DNA of 64,000 bases from Propionispora sp. 2/2-37. GTDB taxonomy: Bacteria > Bacillota > Negativicutes > Propionisporales > Propionisporaceae. The stretch covers positions 62,001 through 126,000 of the forward strand of contig NZ_CYSP01000010.1 in the NCBI RefSeq assembly GCF_001298735.1, written 5' to 3'. The stretch's first letter is position 1, and every line of letters begins with the position of its first letter. Shown here in pieces: positions 36,355-49,594 of this stretch. Below the pieces are notes generated by a model, which had not been told where the DNA came from, ran no database searches, and was given only the letters and a program-made list of their open reading frames with translations. The position numbers were made by a program, and so were the translations under genes.

Positions 36355-36371
36355 TGGCATGGATTTTGCAT
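36355..36371 (+). promoter_or_regulatory. Sigma-54 (-24/-12) promoter of ptsH-ptsI
   Basis: TTGGCATGGATTTTGCAT (36354-36371) carries the invariant GG at 36356-36357 and GC at 36368-36369, exactly 12 bp apart, as sigma-54 requires. Transcription would start near 36381, about 86 bases before ptsH. Confidence 0.88.
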
Positions 36372-36466
36372 GTAGTATTGGAGTGGCGAGAGGGAGGATA
36401 GGGAAAAACACTCTCTCAGCATTATCCGCTAACGCTAAATATTTTATAAAAGGAGAAATGATAATC

Positions 36467-36730
36467 ATGGTTGAATCAAAAATGACAATTAATAATCCTG
36501 CAGGGTTGCATGCCAGACCGGCTGCACAATTTGTAAAAACAGCTTCCAGCTTTAAGAGCAAAGTAAAAATTGCAGCTAACAGCAAAACTGCTGATGGAAA
36601 AAGCATTTTATCCGTTATGGCTATGGGGGTAACCAAGGGAACTACCATTACCGTATCGGTTGACGGTGCTGATGAAAAAGAATGTTTGGCTGCATTAAAA
36701 AAATTAGTTGACAGCAATTTTGGTGAATAA
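36467..36730 (+). CDS. ptsH: Phosphocarrier protein HPr
   Basis: An 87-residue HPr. With the start at 36467 the phosphoacceptor is exactly His15 (AGLHARPA) and the regulatory serine exactly Ser46 (DGKSILSVM), the numbering of the B. subtilis protein. AGGAG at 36451-36455 precedes it; the ATG at 36458 is too close to that site. HPr passes phosphate from Enzyme I to sugar-specific EII proteins. Ser46 is the target of HPr kinase in Firmicutes. No EII genes are nearby. It is the first gene behind the sigma-54 promoter. Confidence 0.94.
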   Translation: MVESKMTINNPAGLHARPAAQFVKTASSFKSKVKIAANSKTADGKSILSVMAMGVTKGTTITVSVDGADEKECLAALKKLVDSNFGE

Positions 36731-36769
36731 TCATTCCCGATAATTATTATCTGAAAGGCAGGTCTGGTT

Positions 36770-38491
36770 GTGGCAAAGGTCTTACATGGTAAAGGTGTAG
36801 TAACAGGCGTTGCAGTTGGTCAGGCGAAAGTATTAGCGACTGACTTATCCGCGTATCTTGATAGTTATGCTGCGGGTACTCCTGCTGAAGAAATCGAAAA
36901 ATTGAAAGCTGCTTTAGCTGTAGCAATAGAAGAAATACAAAAAATTGTCGATAAAGCTAACGGTTCCGGGGAAGAAAGTCAGGCAGCCATTATGGAAGCT
37001 CACATTCAGATTCTGAATGACCCTGTCTTCGAAACGAGCATTTTCGACAGAATCAACAAGTCGATGCCGGCACCCCGTGCTATGTTGGCCGCTGGTGATG
37101 AATATGCTTCGATGTTTGAAGCCATGAACAATGAGTACTTTAAGGAACGGGCAGCTGATGTCCGGGATGTAAGTAAACGGGTTACCCGGCATATTCTTGG
37201 AATCAAGGGTATGGAATTTGGTGATGAACCGGTTATTTTATGCGCATCGGAAATTGAGCCGTCCGTTATGGCGGATATCCCCATTGAAAAAGTGCAGGGG
37301 GTCATCCTGGGAACAGGGAGCACAACTTCTCATGCCGTCATTATTGCTAAATCGCGTGGTTTGGTAACTGTTGTCGGTTTGGCGGATTCTTTGGGCGACA
37401 TTGCTGACGGGGAGCAACTGATTCTTGATGGTTATTCCGGTCAGGTTGTGCTTTCACCCGGTAAAGACCAGCTGGATGAATACATGGCTATGCTGGAAGA
37501 ACAAAAAGAACAACGTCGCCGTGACCTGGAGAATGTTAAATTGCCGGCTATGACTACCGACGGCGTAAAAGTTCAGCTGGCTGCCAATATTGGCGGTCCT
37601 GGCGATATGGATAATTCTTTGAAATTCGGTTGTGAGGGAATCGGCCTGTTCCGTACGGAATTTCTGTTTATGGGACGTGAAAATATACCAACCGAAGAAG
37701 AGCAGTTTAACGCTTATAGACAAGTTGCGGAAAAATGCGGTGAGCATATCTGCGTTATCCGTACCATGGATATCGGCGGGGACAAACCCTTGCCTTATCT
37801 TCAGGTCGGCGAAGAAGAAAATCCTTTTCTGGGGTACCGGGCTTTACGTATTAGCCTGCAGCGTCCAGATGTATTCATTCCACAGCTAAAAGCGTTATTG
37901 CGTGCCGGCCTGTACGGTCGTGTGGCCATTATGCTGCCGATGGTTATCAGTATCAGCGAAATTCGTAGGGCTAAGGCCTTTATTGAACAGGCTAAAGAAG
38001 AATTACGCAAGGAAGGCAAAGAATTCTCCGATAAGGTTCCGGTAGGTATCATGATTGAAACACCGGCAGCTGCGGTTACTGCGGATTTACTGGCTAAAGA
38101 ATGCGATTTCTTTAGCATCGGAACTAACGACTTAGTTCAGTATACGCTGGCCGTTGATCGTGGCAATGTACAGGTAAGCCCGTTATATAATCAATTCCAT
38201 CCGGCTGTGCTGAAGTTAATTGCCAATACCATCAAAGCAGCGCATGACAATGGCATCTGGGCCGGCATGTGCGGGGAAATGGCCGGTGATCCGCTGGCGA
38301 CCGCTTTATTGGTGGCTATGGGTATGGACGAACTTAGCATGAGTGCCCCGGCGATTCCTCGTGTGAAAGAAATCGTACGGAAGCTTTCGCTGGAACAGTG
38401 CCAACAAATCCTTGATGAAGTGCTGGCGATGAACGATGCTGATGAGGTCAGAGATTTTCTGAGAAAGAAATTTACTGTAAAACGTAAATAG
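36770..38491 (+). CDS. ptsI: PTS Enzyme I (phosphoenolpyruvate-protein phosphotransferase)
   Basis: A 573-residue Enzyme I of standard length. The phosphorylated residue is His188 in GTGSTTSHAVIIAKS. The C-terminal PEP-binding barrel has EGIGLFRTEFLFM, MDIGGDKPLPYL, DFFSIGTNDLVQYTLAVDR and the late GMCGEMAGDP with its conserved cysteine. It transfers phosphate from PEP to HPr and could equally phosphorylate the HPr domain of the neighbouring activator. The start is GTG at 36770. It forms an operon with ptsH and ends at a 46-bp palindromic terminator. Confidence 0.95.
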   Translation: MAKVLHGKGVVTGVAVGQAKVLATDLSAYLDSYAAGTPAEEIEKLKAALAVAIEEIQKIVDKANGSGEESQAAIMEAHIQILNDPVFETSIFDRINKSMPAPRAMLAAGDEYASMFEAMNNEYFKERAADVRDVSKRVTRHILGIKGMEFGDEPVILCASEIEPSVMADIPIEKVQGVILGTGSTTSHAVIIAKSRGLVTVVGLADSLGDIADGEQLILDGYSGQVVLSPGKDQLDEYMAMLEEQKEQRRRDLENVKLPAMTTDGVKVQLAANIGGPGDMDNSLKFGCEGIGLFRTEFLFMGRENIPTEEEQFNAYRQVAEKCGEHICVIRTMDIGGDKPLPYLQVGEEENPFLGYRALRISLQRPDVFIPQLKALLRAGLYGRVAIMLPMVISISEIRRAKAFIEQAKEELRKEGKEFSDKVPVGIMIETPAAAVTADLLAKECDFFSIGTNDLVQYTLAVDRGNVQVSPLYNQFHPAVLKLIANTIKAAHDNGIWAGMCGEMAGDPLATALLVAMGMDELSMSAPAIPRVKEIVRKLSLEQCQQILDEVLAMNDADEVRDFLRKKFTVKRK

Positions 38492-38496
38492 GCTGG

Positions 38497-38542
38497 AGTA
38501 TATAAAAGAGCCGTCGCAATTGCGACGGCTCTTTTATATACT
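38497..38542. terminator. Perfect 46-bp palindrome, terminator of ptsHI
   Basis: The sequence 38497-38542 is a perfect inverted repeat centred at 38519/38520, with a GC core AGCCGTCGCAATTGCGACGGCT and outer A-rich and T-rich flanks (TATAAAAG/CTTTTATA). The U-rich right arm suits intrinsic termination; the symmetry would allow it in both directions. Confidence 0.85.
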
Positions 38543-38659
38543 GGGAGAAGAGGAACTTCGCAAACCCATCAGGCAGGATTTCTTTTTTTTTCAGGGAAGA
38601 ATAATAACGTAATTATGATAAATTATGGATTGGTGTAATTAAAAAACAGGAGAGACGCT

Positions 38660-39868
38660 ATGCTACAATACCGTAAATCTCTTGTTTGGTTTTTGGCTGT
38701 TATCTTAGCGGGATTTGCCGTGCTATACGGCTTTTACCGGCAGGGGTACCGGCCTAATGCTGACAAGAGTTATGAAATCCAAAAAACAGGTGCAGGGTCT
38801 GTGGTTGATTTTACGGCAGTTTCCCGTGAGATTCATGCTGCGGTGGATACCGTGCTGCGTAAGAAGCAATTGGTTCTGGAAAATCAGAAAGAGCTGGAGC
38901 AGGAAGTTGCTAAACCAGGGATGGAGGGCCTGGTAAAATGGCATATGCGTCAGGGAAGTTTAAAAGGACTGGATGGGCAGGCAGTAAAGGAACTGGAGCA
39001 AGCGTTTGAAGAAATGCCATTGGCTACAGAAATTAAGGTTTTAGCTGTCGAAAAAGCCGCTTACCAAGGACAGGAGGCGGTGCGGATAGATATAGGCCTG
39101 CGCCAGCAGTTGGAGGGGGAAGACATAACAGCCGTTACGGACCAGATATTTCTGCTGAAAAAGAACGGGATTTTATCAGGGGCGCAACAGCAAGTGAGGA
39201 AGACAGGGGAAAAGGGACTAATGGCAGTCATTATTGACGATTTTGGTTATCATCAGGAGCCGATCAAGGCTTTTAGCGAAATTGACCGTCCGCTTACCTT
39301 TGCTGTACTGCCCTATCGTTTTTTTACTAATGAAGCAGCTGTCAACGGCTTGCAATCAGGGCACCAAGTTATACTACATCTACCCATGGAACCTATAGAT
39401 ACGGCGATGCAATCGGAAGCCAGAACCATTACCGTGAATATGGGCAATGAGGAGATACAGAAAGCGGTGAAGGAAGCCATTCAGTCTGTGCCGGGCATTA
39501 TCGGAGTAAATAACCACCAGGGATCAAAGGCAACTGAGAATGGCAGGGTGATGGAACAGGTGGTTACAGTAATGAAAGATGCCGGGTTGTTTTTTGTTGA
39601 CAGCCGTACCAGCAGCCGGTCGGTGGCTATGAAGGTAGCACGGCAGATGGGAGTGCCGACAACAGAAAATGCACTGTTTCTGGATAATGATAATGCTGTG
39701 GATGCCATAAAAAAGCAGTTGCGGAATGCCGGGGACAGGGCAATACAACGGGGCAGTGTTACCGTGATTGGCCATGCGCGAATGACTACTGCCCAGGCCT
39801 TGCGGGAAATGATCCCGGAACTGGAAGGCAGGGGGATCAAGTTTGTATTTGTAGCGGATTTATTGTGA
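38660..39868 (+). CDS. Divergent polysaccharide deacetylase family protein (YibQ-like)
   Basis: A 402-residue protein with one N-terminal membrane anchor (about residues 6-26). A helical linker leads to a C-terminal barrel beginning GLMAVIIDDFGYHQEPIKAF. That IIDDFG motif, FAVLPY, VILHLPMEP and GVNNHQGSKAT are typical of the divergent polysaccharide deacetylase family. These proteins are exported or periplasmic, often linked to envelope biogenesis, and their substrate is unproven. An AGGAGA site precedes the ATG. Its last 9 bases overlap the end of the convergent gene on the other strand. Confidence 0.85.
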   Translation: MLQYRKSLVWFLAVILAGFAVLYGFYRQGYRPNADKSYEIQKTGAGSVVDFTAVSREIHAAVDTVLRKKQLVLENQKELEQEVAKPGMEGLVKWHMRQGSLKGLDGQAVKELEQAFEEMPLATEIKVLAVEKAAYQGQEAVRIDIGLRQQLEGEDITAVTDQIFLLKKNGILSGAQQQVRKTGEKGLMAVIIDDFGYHQEPIKAFSEIDRPLTFAVLPYRFFTNEAAVNGLQSGHQVILHLPMEPIDTAMQSEARTITVNMGNEEIQKAVKEAIQSVPGIIGVNNHQGSKATENGRVMEQVVTVMKDAGLFFVDSRTSSRSVAMKVARQMGVPTTENALFLDNDNAVDAIKKQLRNAGDRAIQRGSVTVIGHARMTTAQALREMIPELEGRGIKFVFVADLL

Positions 39869-40702
39869 ACTAGTATCAGAGGCAATTTCCTTTGGAGGGG
39901 TATTCAGACATCTGTTGCCCGTTTTGGGCAGTAATGGAGACCGGGTATTAGGAGTACGACAAAATTCGGTCATGTATTGCCAGTAATGCTTTGGCATATG
40001 ACTCATCCGGCAGGTGGGATTATAACGCCCCTCAACGGCAATCGTATCATAAAACAACTGCCAAAGTTTGCGATAAGTCTGCTCTTGCTCGTCGGCTCCC
40101 GGCAGTTCGAGCTGTTCAACAGGAATAATGGCAGCCTGGTAGGGCTGATAGACTAAGCCCATACCATGTGTTTTGTCATGGATGAAAAAACTTTCCTGGG
40201 GATACCGTTCGCAAAAATGCTGTACCAGCAGTGGCAGTACCATATTTTGGGGCTCTATTTCAGCGATAAGAACCTGATTGACAATGGAAAAACGCAAAAA
40301 ACCTTTTAACAGATGACTTTCCCGTTCCAGATGCCTAACCGCTTTAAAGAGTGTATTCACAACGTTGTTGGTTAACATGTTCACTACGGACGGGCCATGG
40401 CGGTATCCCAAGCGAAAAAATAGTAAAATGTATAATTCTTTTTGTGCAAGGCAGGTTAAAAAGGCGTGCCGTATAACATGCAGTGCTGCCTTCCCCAGCT
40501 TTTCGGGAATGGAAATCAATACCCGGTTGGCCTTTTGCGCGTCTGTCGGAATTGCTTTTGCAGGAAAAAGAAGAGAGGCGGCGGCATCCGGCGGGAGAAT
40601 ATCCAGCGGAATTTCCTTTTTCTCATAACTTTCAAACACACAGCATAGCAAACCGTCAAAACTTCCGTCGTAGCGATAAATTAGTTCAGATTGCACAGGC
40701 AT
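39860..40702 (-). CDS. Partner protein of a putative DNA-repair radical SAM enzyme (TIGR03915-like)
   Basis: A 280-residue protein that starts with LIYRYDGSFDGLLCCVFESY, the hallmark of the family found beside TIGR03916-type radical SAM proteins. The C-terminal half (PLLVQHFCERYPQESFFIHD... and RMSHMPKHYWQYMTEF) corresponds to a DUF4130-like region. The pair is thought to act in DNA modification or repair, but no reaction has been established to my knowledge. AGGAGGA upstream on the minus strand sets the start at 40702. It lies 16 bases after the radical SAM gene and is surely co-transcribed. Confidence 0.82.
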   Translation of the reverse strand: MPVQSELIYRYDGSFDGLLCCVFESYEKKEIPLDILPPDAAASLLFPAKAIPTDAQKANRVLISIPEKLGKAALHVIRHAFLTCLAQKELYILLFFRLGYRHGPSVVNMLTNNVVNTLFKAVRHLERESHLLKGFLRFSIVNQVLIAEIEPQNMVLPLLVQHFCERYPQESFFIHDKTHGMGLVYQPYQAAIIPVEQLELPGADEQEQTYRKLWQLFYDTIAVEGRYNPTCRMSHMPKHYWQYMTEFCRTPNTRSPLLPKTGNRCLNTPPKEIASDTSSQ

Positions 40703-40718
40703 TGCTGCTATCCTCCTG

Positions 40719-41993
40719 TCACGGTGTCTGTTCAAAAAGTGAAAGCTGTTTGCACTGCAGGGATACATTGGCTTGATATAATTCCAGCGTTTTTGCCGAT
40801 AATAAAGAACGGAGCATGGTATTTTCCGTTATTTTTATACCGTCTGCTGTTCTCCCTTCGCAGGTGATGAAACACTGGGCTCGTTTCAGGACAACGCCCA
40901 GTTTTTTCAGACCGTCAAAGTGGAGTGCTCCGGTACGACGGGCGGCAATAATCCGTTTGGCACTGACGACGCCGATACCTGGTACCCGCAGCAGGTCGCG
41001 GTATGGTGCCCGGTTTACATCGACCGGGAAAAAATTCATATGCTGGAGTGCCCAGGTGCATTTAGGATCTAAATACGGATTGAAGCTCTGATGTTGTTGA
41101 TCCAGGAGTTCGTTCGCGGTAAAACCGTAAAACCTTAGCAGCCAATCTGCCTGATAAAGCCGGTGTTCGCGCCATAGCGGCGGTTTAGTACCCAGTGACG
41201 GCAGGAGGCTGTTTTCCGTAATGGGCATATAGGCGGAGAAAAAGACCCGTTTTAGCTGGTATTTTTTATAAAGACCCTCGGTTACATTCAAAATTTGGAA
41301 GTCTGTGTCCGGTGTGGCACCAATGATCATTTGTGTACTTTGTCCGGCAGGGGCAAATCTTGGCGTATGGCGAAAGGTAATTATATCCCGTGAATTTTCC
41401 TGTATGCGGTTTTGAATATGACCCATGGGGGCAAAAATAGAATGTTTGGATTTATCAGGTGCCAAAAGCTGCAGACTGTTTTGCGACGGCAGCTCAATAT
41501 TCACGCTCATGCGATCGGCCAGCATACCCAGGCAGGTGATCAGCGCATTGTCCGCTCCGGGAATGGCTTTGGCATGAATATAGCCGGAAAACCGATATTC
41601 CTCGCGCAGTATCCGGAGTGCCATGATCATTTGCTCACAGGTATAATCCGGGTTTTTTAGCACACCGGAACTCAAGAACAGCCCTTCAATGTAATTGCGG
41701 CGATAAAAGTTGATGGTCAGATCGGCTAATTCCCGTGGGGTAAAAGCGGTACGGGGAATGTCGTTTGACCGGCGGTTGACGCAATATTTACAATCATAAA
41801 TACAGATATTGGTCATCAGGATTTTTAACAGAGAGATGCAACGGCCGTCCGCGGAAAAACTATGACAAATGCCGCAGGCAGCCGCACTGCCGATACCTCC
41901 TGGCGCCGCCTTTTTATTTACACCGCTGGAGGTGCAGGCAACATCATATTTCGCCGCATCCGTTAAGATTTGCAGCTTATCAAAAATATCCAT
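40719..41993 (-). CDS. Putative DNA modification/repair radical SAM protein (TIGR03916-like)
   Basis: A 424-residue radical SAM protein. Cys64, Cys68 and Cys71 form the CxxxCxxC motif (CIYDCKYC) for the 4Fe-4S cluster that cleaves S-adenosylmethionine. The N-terminus (LTDAAKYDVACTSSG) and an extra cysteine pair (CGICHSF) are typical. A C-terminal helix-hairpin-helix (LLRVPGIGVVSAKRIIAARR) suggests DNA binding. It resembles spore photoproduct lyase in general design. It heads a two-gene minus-strand operon whose promoter overlaps LexA-like dyads. Confidence 0.87.
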   Translation of the reverse strand: MDIFDKLQILTDAAKYDVACTSSGVNKKAAPGGIGSAAACGICHSFSADGRCISLLKILMTNICIYDCKYCVNRRSNDIPRTAFTPRELADLTINFYRRNYIEGLFLSSGVLKNPDYTCEQMIMALRILREEYRFSGYIHAKAIPGADNALITCLGMLADRMSVNIELPSQNSLQLLAPDKSKHSIFAPMGHIQNRIQENSRDIITFRHTPRFAPAGQSTQMIIGATPDTDFQILNVTEGLYKKYQLKRVFFSAYMPITENSLLPSLGTKPPLWREHRLYQADWLLRFYGFTANELLDQQHQSFNPYLDPKCTWALQHMNFFPVDVNRAPYRDLLRVPGIGVVSAKRIIAARRTGALHFDGLKKLGVVLKRAQCFITCEGRTADGIKITENTMLRSLLSAKTLELYQANVSLQCKQLSLFEQTP

Positions 41994-42076
41994 TTTGTTA
42001 ACTCCTTGCTTGCCAGTATGAATAAAACCTGCATAAAGCAGTTCCTTTTTTGTGCTGCGTATTGTACTTTATTACT

Positions 42077-42126
42077 ATTATACAAATAGCGGATAAGTAA
42101 AACAAGTGTTTGGAGAACATTTGTTT
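42077..42126 (-). promoter_or_regulatory. Promoter of the radical SAM operon with LexA-like dyads
   Basis: On the minus strand -35 TTGTTT (42105-42100) and -10 TATAAT (42082-42077) are 17 bp apart. AAACACTTGTTT overlaps the -35, and AAACAAATGTTC (42126-42115) lies next to it. The latter differs by one base from the Gram-positive LexA core GAACNNNNGTTC. Confidence 0.5.
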
Positions 42127-42285
42127 GGTGTTGCTTTACAGGACAGTGGCAAGGTATACTGATAGTAGCATTGTAAAAATACCGAATATTTTTGCTATAA
42201 TCGTACCGTATACAGGAAAACTAGTAAGAATTTGTACTGAGAATGATTGACAGGGTTTTATGAATATAATGACGGGGTGGTATAT

Positions 42286-43926
42286 TTGTCGAAACCAATT
42301 TACATAATCGGTCATCGCAACCCGGACACGGATTCTATCTGTTCAGCCATTGGGTATGCGCATTTGAAACGTTCTTTGGGGGCTAATGTGATCGCCGCCC
42401 GGGCCGGCAGGATAAACGCGGAAACCAAATATGTCCTGGAAGCGCTTGGCGTAGAAGCACCACCGTTAATCAGTGATTTATATCCACGCGTAAAAGACGT
42501 CATGAATTATACATCGGTGGCCGTCAGCCCCCGGTCTACGCTGCGCGAATTAGGCAGTATCATGAAACAGCATAAAATGAAATCCATTGCCGTCATCGAC
42601 GAGGAAACTAAAAAACTGGTGGGCGTGGTGTCGGTTGGTGATCTGGCAAACCGGTATTTTGAAGAAATTGAAATGCAGGATTTGGCACAGGCCGGTGTCG
42701 ACTTTTACAGTGTCCAGAGGGCATTGGACGGCGAAGTGGTATGCGGCAAAAATTTGGAACGCAAGGTACAAGGAGAAGTACGGATTGCTGCGGCACGGAT
42801 TTTTACCATCCTGAATATTGCCAAGCCCGGTGATATTATGCTGGTATCAAATAATTTTGACGCCCAAATGGCGTGTATTGAAAAAGGGGTTGCCTGTTTG
42901 ATTGTTACGAGCGAACGGGCCATCGAAGAAGAGGTCATTGCAGCTGCCAACAAGCAAGGCGTGATTATTATTCGTTCTCCTTATGATACCTACACTTGTG
43001 CACGGCTGATTAATCAAAGTATTCCGGTTAGCATGATGATGCAAAGGAAGACGGTGTCCTTCCGGTCTGACGATTTATTGAGTGACGTGAAAAAGGTAAT
43101 GGCCAGCACCAATTACCGGAGTTATCCGGTTGTAGATCACGGTAAACTGGTGGGGTATATCACCCGGGATCATTTACTTACCAAGAAAAAAGAAAAGGTC
43201 ATATTAGTGGATCATAACGAACACAGTCAGGCGGTAGAGGGTATTGAAGAGGCAAAAATTATCGAAATTATCGACCATCATCGTCTGGGCGGTCTGCAAA
43301 CCAGCGAACCCATCTTTATCCGTCATGAACCGGTAGGCTGCACGGCCACTATCGTGGCTAACATGTTATGGCACCGGGATATTGAAATACCGCCTAAAAT
43401 TGCAGGTTTACTGATGGCTGCCATTGTATCGGATACGATGCTGTTTAAATCACCGACGGCAACGCCTAAGGACCGGGATACGGCAGAAAAACTAGCCATG
43501 TTGGCAGGTCTTGACCTGGAAGAGTTTGGCATGGCTATGCTGCGGGCTGGGACAAGGCTGGGAGATATGACGGTGACGGAACTTCTTCATTATGATGTAA
43601 AAGAGTTCCAGATTGGTGAGTATCGCGTTGCGGTAGCTCAGCTGTCGGTTCTTGATCCGGAAGAACTTTTGGCGGCCAGGGAACAAATCCAGGCGGACAT
43701 AGAAAATATGTGCAAACGGAATAATTATGACATTGTTTTATTTATGATTACCGATATCATCAAAGAAGGGACTCATCTGTTATTTGGTGGAAAACAAAAG
43801 GTGCTGATTGCCGAAGCGTTTGGCAGCAGCGAAGATGACGGGGTATTATATTTGCCGGGGGTTATGTCGCGCAAAAAACAAATTATTCCTCCGCTGTCGG
43901 AAGCGGCACGGGAAAAATCTTTGTAG
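42286..43926 (+). CDS. ppaC: Manganese-dependent inorganic pyrophosphatase with CBS domains (family II)
   Basis: A 546-residue CBS-type family II pyrophosphatase. The DHH catalytic domain carries IIGHRNPDTDS, VDHNEHSQ and IIDHHRLGG, plus a DHHA2 domain at the C-terminus. A pair of CBS domains with a DRTGG-like segment between them is inserted (about residues 65-300). CBS domains in this family bind adenine nucleotides and regulate activity. GGGGTGG at 42274-42280 is well placed for TTG at 42286; an in-frame TTG at 42247 lacks such a site. It is a single gene followed by a hairpin. Confidence 0.92.
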   Translation: MSKPIYIIGHRNPDTDSICSAIGYAHLKRSLGANVIAARAGRINAETKYVLEALGVEAPPLISDLYPRVKDVMNYTSVAVSPRSTLRELGSIMKQHKMKSIAVIDEETKKLVGVVSVGDLANRYFEEIEMQDLAQAGVDFYSVQRALDGEVVCGKNLERKVQGEVRIAAARIFTILNIAKPGDIMLVSNNFDAQMACIEKGVACLIVTSERAIEEEVIAAANKQGVIIIRSPYDTYTCARLINQSIPVSMMMQRKTVSFRSDDLLSDVKKVMASTNYRSYPVVDHGKLVGYITRDHLLTKKKEKVILVDHNEHSQAVEGIEEAKIIEIIDHHRLGGLQTSEPIFIRHEPVGCTATIVANMLWHRDIEIPPKIAGLLMAAIVSDTMLFKSPTATPKDRDTAEKLAMLAGLDLEEFGMAMLRAGTRLGDMTVTELLHYDVKEFQIGEYRVAVAQLSVLDPEELLAAREQIQADIENMCKRNNYDIVLFMITDIIKEGTHLLFGGKQKVLIAEAFGSSEDDGVLYLPGVMSRKKQIIPPLSEAAREKSL

Positions 43927-43954
43927 GGGTCGCTTTATCTTGATTGCGGAGTGA

Positions 43955-43992
43955 TGCGCCGAAGGGAGTGAGTTTTCATTTCCTTCGGCGCA
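43955..43992 (+). terminator. Hairpin after the pyrophosphatase gene
   Basis: TGCGCCGAAGG (43955-43965) pairs with CCTTCGGCGCA (43982-43992) around a 16-base loop, followed by ATTTATG. The weak U-tract makes termination plausible but partial. Confidence 0.6.
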
Positions 43993-44096
43993 ATTTATGA
44001 CATAACCGGGTAAAGTTAGTGTGATGTGACAGGAAAAACAGTTCGAATGAAGAAAAAAGGATAAGAATCTTATATTATAGTTCTGGAGAGGAATAC

Positions 44097-48372
<4,276 letters not shown>

Positions 48373-48487
48373 GACTAAGGTCTCAATCCGCGGTTTGTGG
48401 GTAGGTTTCTGTGGCAAATCATGGTATGATAAGCATAGAACAGATACGAGTTGGTCGACCGATCAGTTGCAACTAGGAGGGGTGACT

Positions 48488-49027
48488 ATGCATAAGGTGT
48501 ATGCCATTATTGGACCTCCGGCTTCCGGAAAAACATCCATTGTAAAGGGGTTGTTTGCCGGATACAGAGTTCCGGCTCTTGTCAGCCATACGACACGTCA
48601 GCCAAGGACCGGGGAAGAACAGGGAAAAGACTATTACTTTGTCGGCGAGGAAGAATTTTCCCGCACCGTTTTTTTGGAAAAAGCAAATTATTCGGGGTAT
48701 TTCTATGGGTTGAGCAAAGAAGAAGTGGTGAATAAAGTGGGGGTACATCCGGTTTCGGTGGTAGATATCACCCTGGCCGGCTTTGAACAACTGAAAAAGG
48801 TACTGGGAGAACGGGTTGCCGCTATTTATCTCCTGGTAGATAAAGATACGGTCATTAACCGTTATATCCTGCGGGGAGATGATGCCGCAGTTATCAATAA
48901 AACCATTGAGTATGCTCAACAACGCGGGGAATTTAATAACTGGGAAATTGCTGACCATGTTGTGAAGAATACCGGAGAACTGGATATTGCCTTACGGCAA
49001 GTTGCGGCAATTATGAATCTTACATAA
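48488..49027 (+). CDS. Guanylate kinase-like protein
   Basis: A 179-residue P-loop protein. GPPASGKTS is the nucleotide loop. SHTTRQPRTGEEQGKDYYFV matches the GMP-binding region of guanylate kinases, and FLEKANYSGYFYGLSKEEV matches the following segment. The middle and C-terminal parts are more divergent (IYLLVDKDTVINRYILRGDD), so it may be a paralogue rather than the essential Gmk. AGGAGGGGTG precedes the ATG. It follows ligA by 115 bases and ends at a strong terminator. Confidence 0.72.
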   Translation: MHKVYAIIGPPASGKTSIVKGLFAGYRVPALVSHTTRQPRTGEEQGKDYYFVGEEEFSRTVFLEKANYSGYFYGLSKEEVVNKVGVHPVSVVDITLAGFEQLKKVLGERVAAIYLLVDKDTVINRYILRGDDAAVINKTIEYAQQRGEFNNWEIADHVVKNTGELDIALRQVAAIMNLT

Positions 49028-49043
49028 TGGATTGTAGCGGTAA

Positions 49044-49077
49044 AAAAAGACAGCCTGTCAAGTAAGGCTGTCTTTTT
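49044..49077. terminator. Bidirectional terminator
   Basis: AAAAAGACAGCC (49044-49055) and GGCTGTCTTTTT (49066-49077) form a perfect 12-bp stem between the converging guanylate-kinase-like and DMT-transporter genes. Confidence 0.88.
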
Positions 49078-49087
49078 ATGAAGCAAG

Positions 49088-49525
49088 TCAATATTTTTGT
49101 ATCAGGTATACTCCGGCCACCAACAGGACAAGCCCGCCTAAACGCAAGGGGCTGACCGGATGCAGGGTAAATCCGAGCAGGCCGAAATGTTCCAGCAGCA
49201 GTGCTAGAAAAAGCTGGCCGAAAACGACCAAACTGAGCATATTGGCAGGGCCGATTTCGGGGGTCAGTACGATAACGGCGTAGACAAAAAATGCTCCCAG
49301 GATGCCGCCGGTCCATTTCCACCAACTGACAAGGCTTAACGAAGCAAGTGAAGGGAGCGGTCCGTTGTAGAAGTACATACATAGAAATAGAACCAAGGTG
49401 CCGACGGTAAAGCTGGCAAGAGAAGCGGCCACCGGGTTCTGCAGGGCACTGCGCAGCTGTGTATTGACGCCCGTCTGGAAAGTTACGGCAAGACCTGCAC
49501 AAAAGGCTAGAAAAAAGTAGATCAT
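49088..49525 (-). CDS. DMT-superfamily small membrane transporter (YdcZ/DUF606-like)
   Basis: A 145-residue membrane protein with about five hydrophobic helices. YFFLAFCAGLAVTFQTGVNTQLR and NMLSLVVFGQLFLALLLEHFG match the short DUF606 branch of the drug/metabolite transporter superfamily. The substrate is unknown. GGAGGA on the minus strand sets the start at 49525. It is a single gene. Confidence 0.8.
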   Translation of the reverse strand: MIYFFLAFCAGLAVTFQTGVNTQLRSALQNPVAASLASFTVGTLVLFLCMYFYNGPLPSLASLSLVSWWKWTGGILGAFFVYAVIVLTPEIGPANMLSLVVFGQLFLALLLEHFGLLGFTLHPVSPLRLGGLVLLVAGVYLIQKY

Positions 49526-49594
49526 TGTACTCCTCCATAAAATTGAAATGATAATTGCGTCGTTATAGTAGAAACGGGTAAAGAGGTGATTTTT

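Noticed and set aside
44040-44096. LexA box before pcrA (GTTCGAAT near 44041)
   Set aside because: Only a half-site is present; the opposite arm GAAC at the correct spacing is missing.
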